NCBI GenBank assembly: GCA_016648135.1
Contig: JADDOH010002105.1
Coordinates: 1-64,000 of the forward strand
DNA from: Agrypnia vestita
Taxonomy: Eukaryota > Arthropoda > Insecta > Trichoptera > Phryganeidae
Direction of reading: 5' to 3'
Length of the DNA stretch: 64,000 nt
The position numbers and the translations under genes were made by a program. Positions 11,769 to 21,905 of the stretch are shown here, one piece after another; within the stretch, counting starts at the first letter, position 1, and each line of letters opens with the position of its first letter. Under the pieces are notes generated by a model. That model ran no database searches, had not been told where the DNA came from, and saw only the letters and a program-made list of their open reading frames with translations.

Positions 11769-12700
11769 AATATTAAATTATTGTGTCACTCACTATTAAG
11801 TTAATTTTCTGACAGAATAACACAGTAGATACCGTCATTTTTAACTTAGTTTGGGTGATTTATTGGAAATTAAAGTGTGTTTATTGGAAAATAAAATAAA
11901 TTATATAAATTTTTCAGCTTGCGGAAATTTTACATTAATATTTTAATAATCACCCGAGCTATGGATGATTGACACATGATTGTAATGATTTATTTTACAT
12001 GTAATATCAATGTCCTACATTGCAATAGTTTATAAATATGTATTGGCAATTTTGTGTCAGCCTTATTGCGTGGCCACAATTTCCGTTTGCATCGTAGCAT
12101 TGTGTCAGGTCAAGGTCTGCGATATCCACTATCTGATGAGATATCATAATATATTTGTTATTAATTGCTCTATAGCATCTGCGTTTCTGTAGCTTCTTGC
12201 CATTGTTTATTAATTTTTAAAAAAGTAAAGTCATTAGGAGAAAATCAATCCGAAAAAATGTAGGTTTATGTTTTTCATAATATTTTAGCTTTTCTTCTAT
12301 ATTCCATTATTTTTGTTACAAATAACTAGCAGAAAAGGTTTCGCCGAGTTTAGACTCATATATTTATTTGAAACTAACTACAACCCTTCAAAAATGACGG
12401 ACTTCCAAGTTTGAAATTCAGCTTTACATTGATTTGTCCCAATATAACAAATATTTCGAAATTAATATTAGATGTAAACATTTTTTTTACATCAGCATAT
12501 TTTACATTACGAATAAACTCACCGTTTTTATTAATCCAAATGACGAATGATCTCTAATTGTCGAAATTCTACTTAGTTTGCTTCAGTTTTTCACAATGCC
12601 AATTAAAATTTTACTTTCAATTGAAATCGTCGTATAGTTGTCGTATTTAGATTGTGGCATAAAATTATCTTTTTAATAATGCAAATACTGTGGCCATTCC
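11769..12700. other. AT-rich DNA without recognisable features
   Basis: No repeat family or protein was recognised. The frame at 12010-12192 is uninformative. Confidence 0.55.
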
Positions 12701-12717
12701 CTCGATTTTTGTGTTCA

Positions 12718-12723
12718 TTTATT
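12718..12723 (-). promoter_or_regulatory. Possible polyadenylation signal
   Basis: AATAAA on the - strand about 100 bases downstream of the stop codon of the candidate exon at 12821-12953. It is consistent with a 3'-terminal exon, but AATAAA is common in AT-rich DNA. Confidence 0.3.
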
Positions 12724-12820
12724 TCACCCTCTACAATGCCACAATATTCACTTATTGACATTTTAAGAATTGCCGGAAAACCGGTATCAAATTCAGAGCC
12801 TTGCCGATTTACCGTTAAAC

Positions 12821-12953
12821 CTATTTTCCGTTAAATTTGCCTCCCCTATCTACGACATTTCTCATGTAAATGCCTCCATCTGAACGTTTCCTCAGCAAAG
12901 CCTCGTGGAGATATGGATTCAGTTCGTCCATCGCGTCCTCTGGAGGGCGTCGT
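12821..12953 (-). CDS. Candidate 3'-terminal exon, unknown protein
   Basis: On the - strand GCTTCAG at 12960-12954 reads as a splice acceptor, with a branch-point-like CTGAT about 14 bases upstream. It is followed by 43 codons without interruption to TAG at 12823-12821. The product begins RRPPEDAMDELNPYLHEALL and continues RKRSDGGIYMRNVV to a C-terminal FNGK. Codon use is mixed and GC-richer than the surroundings, unlike chance frames here, and an AATAAA follows. The dibasic KR and the terminal GK would suit a peptide precursor with an amidated end, but that is speculation. No family is recognised and no upstream exon was identified. Confidence 0.35.
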
Positions 12954-13147
12954 CTGAAGCACAATCAGCTTCTTCATGCTTTCATCTTATTATGAAAATG
13001 TAAAAAAAAAAACTGCATAATTCGCCGGGTGCATTAGTACTAGATATGTAATTTCCGCTGCATTCAAACTTGTCCATATGAGTCGTTGAGTATCAAGATA
13101 AATCTAATCATATATTTTTTTTTGATTTGTGTGTCATACATAATCCG

Positions 13148-13395
13148 TCCGTCTGTCTGTATGTCTGTTCCAGTAACTTCGTGTAACCTCCGTAATTTCG
13201 TTCGAATTCACGGCTAAAAAACGAAATTATACGGTCGGAGATGGGGCTTGAACCCCGGGCGAGCCAACCCGAACAGGCCGCTCTAAGTCGCCTCTCCGTG
13301 GATTGCCAAAAAAGATACTACAAATATATACCAGAGCTTAGCAAAGACGCGAACCAAAGTTCCGCCATTTTTGACGGGTTACAGCTAGTATATTC
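13148..13395 (-). mobile_element. SINE S2, tRNA-derived, - strand
   Basis: Read on the - strand: CTGTAACCCGTCAAAAATGG, GGTTCGCGTCTTTGCTAAGC, then a tRNA-like part whose B box GGGGTTCAAGCCCC is the complement of 13242-13255, then TTTTAGCCGTGAATTCGAAC and a CAGACAGACGGACGG tail. The same order of blocks is found at 26740, 49740 and 58425. It is transcribed, if at all, by RNA polymerase III from the internal boxes. Mobility would depend on a partner LINE, which I cannot identify. Confidence 0.8.
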
Positions 13396-13682
13396 TCTAA
13401 GATCGTTCCTAATTTTACATATTAGTATACTAGTATCAATCTGAAGTTATTTCTTGTTAAAAAGCAGCTTGAGTTTCAATACAAACATATATCCAAATTC
13501 ATTCAACAAAATATGAAGATCTTCATCGATTAATTTTTTTAAAATATTTTACATTCTTAAATTACCAATTACTTTATTTCATTACATTCCCAATAATGCA
13601 ATAAATATATTAATATCCTATATTATAATTTCAAAATCAACCTAAATCCATGCTTATATTGTCAATGCTTAAATACATTCAT

Positions 13683-13842
13683 ATAAGCTTGCAATTGAGT
13701 TGATGTGGGTACAGTGCGTAATACGCGCCTATTTCGTTGTGTTAAATTTACGGATACGCCCCTCTCGTATCCGTAAACTCAGCACAACGAAACAATGTGC
13801 GTATCACGCGGTGTACCCACACTAACTCAATTGCAAGCTTAT
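13683..13842. mobile_element. Palindromic MITE, ~75-bp arms
   Basis: Left arm AAGCTTGCAATTGAGTTGAT, GTGGGTACAGTGCGTAATAC, then TTTCGTTGTG and TTTACGGATACG. The right arm is its complement with about a dozen mismatches, ending CTCAATTGCAAGCTT. The loop is only a few bases. TA dinucleotides flank both ends, as expected for an IS630/Tc1/mariner-type element. Confidence 0.88.
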
Positions 13843-14382
13843 TTTAAAAGACTTTGCTGATGTGTTCGGTATTCACATATGCGTCGGCAGTATGGCAGTT
13901 GTCCGATTGATATGCGCGGTTATGTTGAGTTAATCAGCTGAATCTTGAATGGCGTATGCAGTTTTGTATATAATTGACAGATAATTGTATTACGCATTCA
14001 AAACATATGTTGTTCTATCGTCTACATTTGTATGCATGCAAAATCAACGGAATCTGCTGTAGTACTAGGACGAAAAGGTCTATCGGCTGAAGCGAAAATA
14101 CTTTGTTATTTATGTATAGCGACGGAACTGTACCATAAATCTGTCGGTTTGACGGTCTGTGTGTCTGTTTTAAATAAATAATGTCTGTCAACTCTAATGT
14201 ATTACCAGCTGTCGTTTTATGTGTAAAAAAGTTGTCTGGTTGGTCTTGTTCTTACGAAATCATATTATTATATAGTTTAAAAATAATTTTACAGAGAAGT
14301 CGCGTGAAAATAAATATTATATTGATTTCCTGCATATGTTTAAAAGATTTGCAATGAAGTCAATAAATAAAATTTCCATATA
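13843..14382. other. Unique DNA without recognisable features
   Basis: No frame, repeat or motif worth calling was seen. Confidence 0.5.
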
Positions 14383-14895
14383 CAGGTATCCCGTAGCTAA
14401 TAGCAAAAACTTTACAGGTGGATTCCTGCCTTGACAATGAGTTGAAAATGTTCAATCAATCATGACCTAATCAATAGTTATCAATAGTTATGGAGATATG
14501 CAATATCAAATTTTGCAATTTTTCTCTCAATATTTCTGACTTATTTTTTGTAAAGTTGAGCAGTCATTACATTGTTAACTTATATCGTATATGAAAAATT
14601 CATTCGCTTTAATAGAAGTTAAATAAAAGATAAAAACCTTTCATAAATTAAAAACTTTTTAATTTAATTTTTTTTAACGAATTTTTTATCATTTTATTTG
14701 AATTGTATTGAAAAGAATGAATTTTTCATAATCGATATATGTTACAGTAATTATAGTTCAACTCTGTCAAAAATTAACTTTGATATTGCATATATCAATA
14801 AATACTGATATTAGATCATGGTTGTTTGAGTATTTACGTATTATCAAGCCAGAAATCTACCTGTAATTTTTTACTACTAGCTATGAGACATCTTG
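14383..14895. mobile_element. Palindromic MITE family A, full copy
   Basis: Both ends are present. The left begins CAGGTATCCCGTAGCTAATA and the right ends in the complement of CAAGATGTCTCATAGCTAGT. TA lies outside each end (14381-14382 and 14896-14897). The arms pair over about 240 bp through the blocks GGATTCCTGCC, ATTGATAA, GATATGCAATATCAAA, TCTGACTTATTTTTTGTAA, AATTCATTCGCTTTAAT. No open frame. The TA duplication and the lack of coding point to a non-autonomous element moved by a Tc1/mariner-like transposase, which is an inference. Confidence 0.9.
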
Positions 14896-15002
14896 TATAA
14901 ATGATTAGAATTCCTTTGAATCAATTTGAATATTATATAATATAATACACTTAATACATAGTGACATTAAACGTATAGTGACATTAAAGTACAAGATTGA
15001 GT

Positions 15003-15196
15003 ATTTTGTGAACATGATATAATATAATATACACTTGACATCTACACTTTTTTTATTATTATTTATTTATTTTTTATTTTTATTATAGTATTTTTATTTT
15101 TATTATAGTATTTTTTTTATTCACTTTTTTTATTTTTATTATAGTATTTTGTGAATATGATATAATATAATATACACTTGACATCTACACTTTTTT
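15003..15196 (+). repeat. Local direct duplication with T-rich core
   Basis: TATTTTGTGAA, ATGATATAATATAATATACA, CTTGACATCTACACTTTTTT occurs at about 15003-15055 and again at about 15145-15196, a 142-bp spacing. Between them TTTTTATTTTTATTATAGTA is repeated three times. Confidence 0.85.
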
Positions 15197-15235
15197 CGGT
15201 TAATTAATGAAACAATTCATTTTTATTTTTAAACT

Positions 15236-15430
15236 TTAACCGGACACAGGCTTCAGTTGGAAAACTATTACGTAATTCGCACTAATCGTCGCTCGAGAAT
15301 GTTTCACTTGTTTCTGGTACACTTTATTCACGCCGATTCTATGGCACTGATTAAAGGCTAGTTTAGCTATGCCTTCGCTTCTACAGTCAATCGCAGCTGT
15401 CTGCAGTGGCGATGGCGTCGCCAATTTTTC
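15236..15430 (-). other. Open frame of ~65 codons, unidentified
   Basis: A - strand frame with mixed codon use (the product includes LQTAAIDCRSEGIAKLAFNQ) lies in a patch of slightly higher GC. There is no ATG start and no recognised domain. It could be an element relic or chance. Confidence 0.15.
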
Positions 15431-15969
15431 TCAAAATAAAATTCTTTCTCGAATATTCTCCTATATTTTCGCGTGTTCTACCAATTTTCATATTATCTTT
15501 ATTGTTCGGAAGACCTCGATTATGTGCAGTTATTGCAGCGTAAACGAAAATGTAAAGGTCAGAACTAGCTTTGAAATATTTTATTCATTGTTATTTATCA
15601 TTCAATGCTCTTTTCGTTAACAGGTTTTACCATAATATATACAATGCAACTTTAAAACATCGCTGGTCGAACAATAAACCTGTTTACCCGAATCAACCCC
15701 ATTCATACCGGCCAAGTAATTTGTTCTCTGTTCCTGGCATTTGGGATATTAATTTACATTAAATAACAATTATGATTATTTTTCCAGTATCCATCCGGCT
15801 TATTATCGCTTTCGCTGCAAAATTATGAACTGAAAAAAAAACATATAGTCACGTCTCTACTAATCGGCCAGGTAATCGGCGACGATACCGCGACAAATGC
15901 ACACAATACATGTGCACACGTAGACAAGCAACACCTCAACAACTTAAGATAAGGTAACAGAAGTATATT

Positions 15970-16100
15970 ATATATTACATAATTAATACAAATATGAATG
16001 TCTCACAGAGACAAAGTTATTTATTTATATGCGAAAGTTTGTATGGAAGTCTTTTTTGGGTGTTTTTCTTTTTTTACGTGACTATTGCGCATACAAAGTG
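15970..16100 (+). repeat. GTCTC-hairpin repeat (family C)
   Basis: Contains the signature GTCTCACAGAGAC at 16000-16012 (a 5-bp stem with a 3-base loop), followed by AAAGTTATTTATTTATATG, GTATGGAAGTC and a GTGA remnant. The 3' half is diverged or missing. Confidence 0.7.
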
Positions 16101-16199
16101 GAGTACCTACCGAAAAAAATTGCAGATGAGATCAGTCTGAAAATGATTTACCCAATATTTTTCCTAAAAAAATCGAAGTTAATAATTTACAATAAGCAA

Positions 16200-16445
16200 A
16201 CAGCGCAATTTATATATAAAAAAAAATATTCATATTTTACATAGCAGATAATGTTATAAGCAAGATTTTTGCAACATTTGAACAAAATTGGCTCAATAGT
16301 TTTTAAAAATCGTTTCTCTACCAGTCTGAAAAAGGAAATTTAGAGAAAAAACACAAAAGAATAATGAAATTCGTTAAAAATTTCACCTGCCACGCCAGCT
16401 TCAAATTGCTTTAACTCAGCAAGTTTTTGGAATTTTTGAATGAGT
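16200..16445 (-). repeat. Dispersed repeat shared with 52955-53172
   Basis: On the - strand: TTGCTGAGTTAAAGCA, GCGTGGCAGGTGAA, TTTTTAACGAATTTCATTAT, then TTTTCTCTAAATTTCC. The same order occurs on the + strand at 52955-53172 (TGACTGAGTTATAGCA, GCGTGGCAGGCGAA, TTAAACGAATTCATATTAT). Non-coding. Confidence 0.65.
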
Positions 16446-16559
16446 GATAACTCACATAATACATTATACAAGCCACATGGCAGCTGCTATGTGGCTTGAC
16501 TCCCCAATGCACAAAACATGGACACTAATTATGCAACGGTGACTGTTCTCCATTATTTT

Positions 16560-16765
16560 TTATGTATTTATTTATTTTTATTATGTTTTCTGCTTTCCAT
16601 TTTCTATTTTTAATTTCGACATGTTTTCATTTCTTATTCTACTTGTATGTCTGTTGTTGGTTTTCTATTTTTACTTATATGTATGTATATATCAATATGG
16701 CGAGGTAAGAATCTATTCTCAACAAGCTGAAGTAAAAACCCATTATTATTATTATTATTATTCTT
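16560..16765 (+). mobile_element. Probable LINE 3' end with ATT tail
   Basis: AACAAGCTGAAGTAAAAACCC followed by seven ATT units at 16742-16762, after a T-rich 3' UTR-like stretch. It resembles the end at 7820-8205 in design. No coding remnant. Confidence 0.35.
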
Positions 16766-17044
16766 AAAACGTAAGATATAAGATAAACGATATTTTGAAA
16801 ATATCAAGTGGTCATCAGCGTTAACTATCGTCAACTATGTGTATTTATTATTCGCCCATAAAATTTATGTGATTAACAAATAATAATGTCATCAAATGTT
16901 GACATGCCTCTCTCTCTCTCGCAGGTGAATAATATAAATGAGTGAATAGTCCTCAGACTGTATGTATATCGTGATGTTGAAATGACTACCGCGGTGTTCC
17001 CTCCCATCCACTCCGTTGTTTGTCCCTGACCATGGAACATGAAT

Positions 17045-17125
17045 AATGCGTTGCGCAAGCCGCCGTATTGGTTTTTTGGTCGGCGGGAGTGGTGATGACG
17101 TCAAATCGCCTGTAGGCGGGAGATT
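17045..17125. promoter_or_regulatory. Promoter-like motif cluster
   Basis: Within 80 bp: TTGCGCAA (17051-17058, C/EBP-type palindrome), ATTGG (CCAAT box in reverse, about 17066), GGCGGGAG (about 17082 and again about 17115, E2F-type), and a perfect cAMP-response palindrome TGACGTCA (17096-17103). CCAAT, CRE and E2F-type sites at this spacing are typical of housekeeping or divergent promoters. No gene is recognised beside it. The - strand frame that starts just to the right (17128-17345) is the nearest open frame. Confidence 0.45.
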
Positions 17126-17127
17126 CG

Positions 17128-17345
17128 CTATAGAGACATTATAGAATTATAATTTTGTCTTTCCCACACACACATAGTTACGCTTTCAATGTAGAGGTGA
17201 CCATTTACTAGTTCAGACAGAGCTATGCGGTGCGCTATTTTTTCCAGGGTTGTGGAGTCGTTGAAAAGTCTACCTACTCCATCTTCGAGCGATTTTACGC
17301 GAACGAAAGACAAAGACAGAAACACGCAGTTCTCATATGCAGCAG
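17128..17345 (-). other. Open frame of ~73 codons, unidentified
   Basis: The - strand frame (product includes VKSLEDGVGRLFNDSTTLEK, then IAHRIALSELVNGHLYIESV) has a protein-like composition but no ATG start and no family I recognise. It runs towards the promoter-like cluster and not away from it, so it is not an obvious target of that cluster. Confidence 0.2.
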
Positions 17346-17535
17346 CCTACACAAGAGCGGGTGAACGCGATGTAACTCGAATGAAATAATGACCGCCCGC
17401 GTAAATGTATCCGGTATACACATGCATCCGATATCGATGATTCGCTCTCGTCACAGACTTCTGAAGCATCTCCATTCGTTATTTTATATGATATACGGTT
17501 ATAACATTTTTTTAGAACCAAAATGTGCACATGTG

Positions 17536-17660
17536 GGGTACAAAAGCAAAGGAAGCAATGTCCAAAAAAAAATTTATGCAAGCATCGAGGATTACTAATT
17601 TATAATGTACTGAATTCGAAATTTTTAAGGAAACAGTCTATAAATTTATAGGAAACATGT
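17536..17660 (+). repeat. GGGGTATAAAAG MITE family (G), left-end fragment
   Basis: GGGGTACAAAAGCAAAGGAA, GCAATGTCC, then GATTACTAATTTATAATGTA, CTGAATTCGA, the same interior as at 35484-35599. Confidence 0.7.
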
Positions 17661-18837
17661 ACATTTTAACCTCGGTGACTGCATTCAAAACATTTTCTTA
17701 ATTTTTTTGGATATTTCTGCCTTTCCTTTTATTTTTCTATATCTTACTATGTTTTAATTTAATTTAAGAAAAATGTTTTCCTGTTTAAAACATCTTAAGC
17801 CTAGTGGAAAGACGATAATGGCTAAGATCAAGTTCTGGACTGTTCGGGAGGGGAGGGAGAATGATATCCCATCCAAAGGAAGTCAGAAGGCCTTGGGCGG
17901 GGCGTGCGTTGTTAGCCTTTTATTTTTTATCATCTTTTCACTAAACTTATGATTGGTTATTGAATTGAAAATTAGAACTGGTTATTGTATTACGATTTTA
18001 GGCGTGTTTTAGGATTTCAAGTTTTTCGTCTATGTTTTTGCAAAAACGTGATTGTCAGATATTCGTTATCAAACCAAAAAACACATCAATTTATTCGATA
18101 TTCAGTGCGGCTGTCAAAGGTGTATAGTTTCTAAACTTTTGAATACGGAATCGTTTTAGGCCGAAAATCGATAAAACATGAATGTGGGTAGTCACTTGAC
18201 TTTTTTTGAAAATGCAAACGTTTTTTTGATTCGTCGCATCATATGTCTGCGATGCTGCGGCCATAAATGTCTTCGAATCGTCGTGAGACGTCGATTCAAA
18301 GATATTTATTTATCTCTTATTTTGGGTACCGCAAACAAATAGTTACATTTGTACCACTTCAAAAACAAATATTACTAATTTAGCTGGATTAAAATGTTAA
18401 TGTTATCAATTATGTATATTTATAATCTCCATAGACATCTTATTATGATATTAATGTCCATTTTGAACCAATATGTAAATATGTATTATCACAATCACGC
18501 TAAAATTTAACTTTTAACATGCGTATATGAGTTTTTTTTTAATGAGTGGGAGTCGTCAGAAATAATTTAAAATACCGTTAATTAACGACTCCGATCCTAC
18601 AATCCTGATTTTTCACAGGTTTCATTAGACCACAACGATGAATTTTCTGATTGATTTTGTTTATGACGGCGCGGCGCTTCTTTGTTCCCGGATTAATATA
18701 ACTGCTGCAATAATAAACAGTAGCGCTAGATTTATAAGTATTTATGTTTTAATCTTTGGAACATGATCTTATGTTTACATTGTATTCTTTTCTTGGAATC
18801 TCGGATCGTCGAGCATGGAAGGTGGCAACTAGATAAA
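17661..18837. other. AT-rich unique DNA
   Basis: No gene or repeat family recognised. A GGGAGGGGAGGGAGAATG stretch lies near 17850. Confidence 0.5.
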
Positions 18838-18898
18838 GAACACAGCAAGAGTGGGCTAGTCGCACATGGCGTGCGACTAGCCCACTCTTGCTGTGTTC
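18838..18898. repeat. Perfect 28-bp-arm hairpin
   Basis: GAACACAGCAAGAGTGGGCT then AGTCGCAC (18838-18865), loop ATGGC (18866-18870), and the exact complement (18871-18898). No mismatches, and GC about 55 percent in AT-rich surroundings. A transcript would form a fully paired 28-bp stem. Confidence 0.97.
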
Positions 18899-19147
18899 CC
18901 TTACGTTTAATGTATTAATAATATATCGGGAATCATATAATTTTGAATAATTTTTACTGAATCTTCAATCTATTTTATGGATTAGAAAAAATATTTTTAT
19001 CGCCATGTACAAAATTAATACAAAAATTAAAAATAATAAAACAAAGTGTTAACTTTTTTATTTATAAATTGGTGCCACAAAGGGTATTTGAAAAATTTGA
19101 AGTAGTAAAAATAATGAAGAATTATAAAACAGGTGTGGGTTATGATT

Positions 19148-19308
19148 TAATTGATATAAGTTACTTTAATAAAAATCAAACGTTTTACAAAAATTAAGTT
19201 AGAAATATCGGAAAAAAGAAGCATACTTTGATGTCATAACATTTCAGACTCATAATTAAAGCATGAATCTACATGTAAAGTATTGTGAACTAGCTCTGTT
19301 ACACCCTG
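19148..19308. mobile_element. Palindromic MITE family A, right half
   Basis: GATATAAGTTACTTTAAT, AACGTTTTACAAAAATTAAG, ACTTTGATGTCATAAC, AGACTCATAATTAAAGCATG, GTATTGTGAACTAGCTCTG, TTACACCCTG, then TA. The left half is absent. Confidence 0.85.
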
Positions 19309-19346
19309 TACAAAAAATTATATGATGGTTCCAGTTGATATATAAA

Positions 19347-19520
19347 TCGACGGCTCCTACGTATAATATCGTAACCCACAAATCGACGATTTTGAGTTTT
19401 TTGTGTATTTCATATGTATTTAATTATATCTTTAATTCCATGAAAGAAAAAAAATATTTTTCAATAAATAATGTTTCTTTATTATAATTTTTCTTTCTTT
19501 CTTTATTGGAATTAAAGTTT
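19347..19520. mobile_element. TCGACGG MITE (family B), truncated copy
   Basis: The left arm is almost identical to 58482-58620 (TCGACGGCTCCTACGTATAA, TATCGTAACCCACAAATCGA, ATTATATCTTTAATTCCA). The start of the right arm is present (TTGGAATTAAAG), after which the copy stops at the A-rich end of a SINE. Confidence 0.85.
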
Positions 19521-19524
19521 TTTT

Positions 19525-19690
19525 TAATAGATATGCGAACACGGAATACGTATCACATCAATATTCTTACTATTTTCAAATTAAGCTACACGCTTGTGCT
19601 ATGAAAATAGGACTAACTTGCTAGTCTGGAGTGAGGTTCGAGCCCGCGACCTATGCGAATGTCCTAACCACAAGACCAACAAGCTACTCA
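19525..19690 (-). mobile_element. SINE S1, tRNA-derived, - strand
   Basis: On the - strand: A box TGGTCTTGTGGTTAGGAC (complement of 19661-19678) and B box GGGCTCGAACCT (complement of 19634-19645), followed by a tRNA-unrelated body ending TATTCCGTGTTCGCAT and an A-rich end. Compared with the copy at 43505, about 13 bp are missing between the boxes. It sits against a truncated family B MITE, perhaps inserted into it. Confidence 0.85.
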
Positions 19691-20114
19691 ATATAATTAT
19701 ACCCAGAAATAATTAAATGTATTTATATATTAATATTTTTAAAATTCGGCCAACTTCTTTAGTCTTAGGATAAGGTCTAAGAGCTTAGACTTTTCATAAA
19801 AAGTCGTTCAGTAAAATCAAATACATAACAACCCAGTTCACAGGATTTTTATGTTCTTAAAAAATGTGCATCATTACACTTCAAAAATAAAATTATCCCT
19901 ATACCTCTATTAATAACAGCTTGGACGTTAGATTCGAGAAAGATAACGCATATAGTTGAGTGTATTATGTTGATTCTGACTCCATCATTGATAATAAGTG
20001 AGGAAACATTCTCAATCTTACCAGTGACAGTAATAGATAATGAATATTTATGATAATTTTTAGAAGGGTCTGGGGCCAAAAGGCTGTTCACTTTCTCCCA
20101 CTATAATAGAAAAA

Positions 20115-20175
20115 TAAAAATATATATTCCCTCTCCAAGCACAAGAGATCGTCTCTTTTTGGAGAGGTCAGCGAT
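20115..20175 (+). mobile_element. LINE 3' UTR fragment
   Basis: CCCTCTCCAAGCACAAGAG, then GTCTCTTTTTGGAGAGG. The block CCAAGCACAAGAG also follows the LINE coding end on the - strand near 24150 and recurs on the - strand at 60370-60405. Confidence 0.5.
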
Positions 20176-20571
20176 ACCATTTATGTGTCCTTATAGGTTT
20201 CATATACTAGAAAAAAATGAGTAAGAAAACATTATGAAATATTAAATAAATAAAAAAAAATTCACAGCGTTTTGAAATATAATTAATAATCTGGACAAAT
20301 TCAGACAAAATCTACAATTAGTTCTTATTGCGTAAAAAACAAAATATGTAAATATGCTGTTACAGAATTATTTTTATGCGTAGACAGTCCTTCAATAAGT
20401 ATTTTATTTCATAATTTGTTTATATTGTCGTTGAGTGCATAAGGAAATATTTTTTCTTTCGTAATGTAGCAACTTTTGAAAATAAAAAATTTAAATTCTG
20501 CAAATCATTTTCGTAATTTATTATTATACACGTCAAAAATAATTTTCATTATTTACATTTCATAAAATACA

Positions 20572-21016
20572 TTACAATATTTGTACCATTTTATAATGAC
20601 ATCTACGTAAATGTACTTGTTTACTCTTATTTACATATAAATTTTGATATGGTGATCTATAATATAAAGTATTATTATTCTTATAAATGGCCACGTGTTG
20701 TTTGTTCATCGAGCGTTGCATATTGTGTAATGTATGTATTACGGGATACAATAAACGATTATTATGCATTTTGCTGTACTCCTCGGGACATAAATGATGT
20801 ATTTCCATTTAAATAATAAAATTTGTTGTCTTTGTGTGGAGCTACATAATGTTTAACATTTCCTAGAATTGGACATGATGGTTGGCTGATTTCAAGTAAA
20901 TATAATCGATTAAAATTCATCATAAAATAATACGTATATCCAAGAAACTTACTGCTAAACTTAGTCCATTGCTTTTTGAATAGATAATTTTTCAAGATAA
21001 ATAATAGATGTCTCAC
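20572..21016 (-). other. Two overlapping open frames, unidentified
   Basis: On the - strand a frame at 21016-20762 (contains CPILGNVKHYVAPHKDNKFY) is continued with a one-frame shift at 20808-20572 (starts MEIHHLCPEEYSKMHNNRLL). Together they give about 140 codons with one frameshift. No domain is recognised and the DNA is AT-rich, so a decayed gene and chance are both possible. The 5' end overlaps the GTCTC-hairpin repeat. Confidence 0.2.
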
Positions 21017-21200
21017 AGAGACGAAGTATTTTTGGAAGTCTTTCTTGGGCGTTACAGGGCTTGCGACCTATCACGAGGCTGGCTTAAGTGATTACTTTGT
21101 ACAATGTAACGTTCACCGGTTCCACTCACGATCGATCACACATCTTTAAGAAAAGAAATTAACCTTTTAAATAGCTTGAGCGAGTGAAAACACCAAATCG
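21005..21200 (+). repeat. GTCTC-hairpin repeat (family C)
   Basis: Signature GTCTCACAGAGAC at 21010-21022, then GAAGTCTTTCTTGGGCG, GAGGCTGGCTTAAGTGAT, CAATGTAACGTTCACCGGTT, CCACTCACGATCGATCAC. One of the more complete copies. Confidence 0.85.
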
Positions 21201-21302
21201 TGCACGCCAAATCACAGCCATTATTGCATACTTTTCAACTTTACCGAGACAAGAATAAACATAATTTTATATGTCATATAGTTGCAGTCATCCATAAAAA
21301 AT

Positions 21303-21410
21303 ATTGATTGTATTATTTGTATATATCTACTTCTTTTATTTGATTAATTACAGCAACGTGTTTCAGAAAACCCCAAAAAAAAAAAAATCGTCAGTCATCT
21401 AACATTTTTG
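21303..21410 (+). mobile_element. Fragment related to the 11500-11768 palindrome
   Basis: ATTATTTGTATATATCTACT, ATTACAGCAACGTGTTTCAG and an ATCGTCAG block follow the order of the outer arm at 11510-11600 with heavy divergence. No right arm is seen. Confidence 0.4.
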
Positions 21411-21742
21411 GATGATAATTCTTAGTTATTTGATATTTTAACCCTTCAGGCATACCCGTACTCGAAGCGCAGTAATTTTAAAAATAACTTGTATACTAAT
21501 AGGCTTCAGTGGTTAAACCAGACCAGACCCATGTCCCCATTTAGAATGACGTACTTTATTTCAGTTGCAACGTGATTCTTGTTTATGTTTTGAAACAGAT
21601 AAATTTATTCTTGTTGAACAAGCATATCGTAGAATAACCATTTGAGTGTGAACAGCTCTGAATGTTTTAATGTTTGGTTTTTATATATTTTTTATGTTTA
21701 TATCGTTAACATTGTGTTTGGACATAATTATTAATTTTAATT

Positions 21743-21905
21743 AATTAAGAAAGTTGTATAAACTACTTGGAGTGACTTTACGTCTACCGGTTTCAATACC
21801 AGGACGGACGCACACTGCATGCGACCATCCTGACAAAGATGCATTGGTATCCGATCCGGTAGAAGTAAAGTTACCTCAAGTGGTTTATAAAAAGTTCTTA
21901 ATTCA
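21743..21905. mobile_element. Inverted-repeat MITE, ~55-bp arms
   Basis: The left arm (TTAATTAAGAAAGTTGTATA, AACTACTTGGAGTGACTTTA, CGTCTACCGG) pairs with the right arm (CCGGTAGAAGTAAAGTTACC, TCAAGTGGTTTATAA, AAGTTCTTAATTCATTAA). The interior (ACCAGGACGGACGCACACTG) has the GTCCGTCC and AAACCGGT blocks of the repeats at 6826 and 40740 in reverse. Confidence 0.8.

Noticed and set aside
18838..18898. MicroRNA precursor
   Set aside because: The stem is fully paired with a 5-base loop, unlike animal pre-miRNAs, and no known miRNA seed was recognised.
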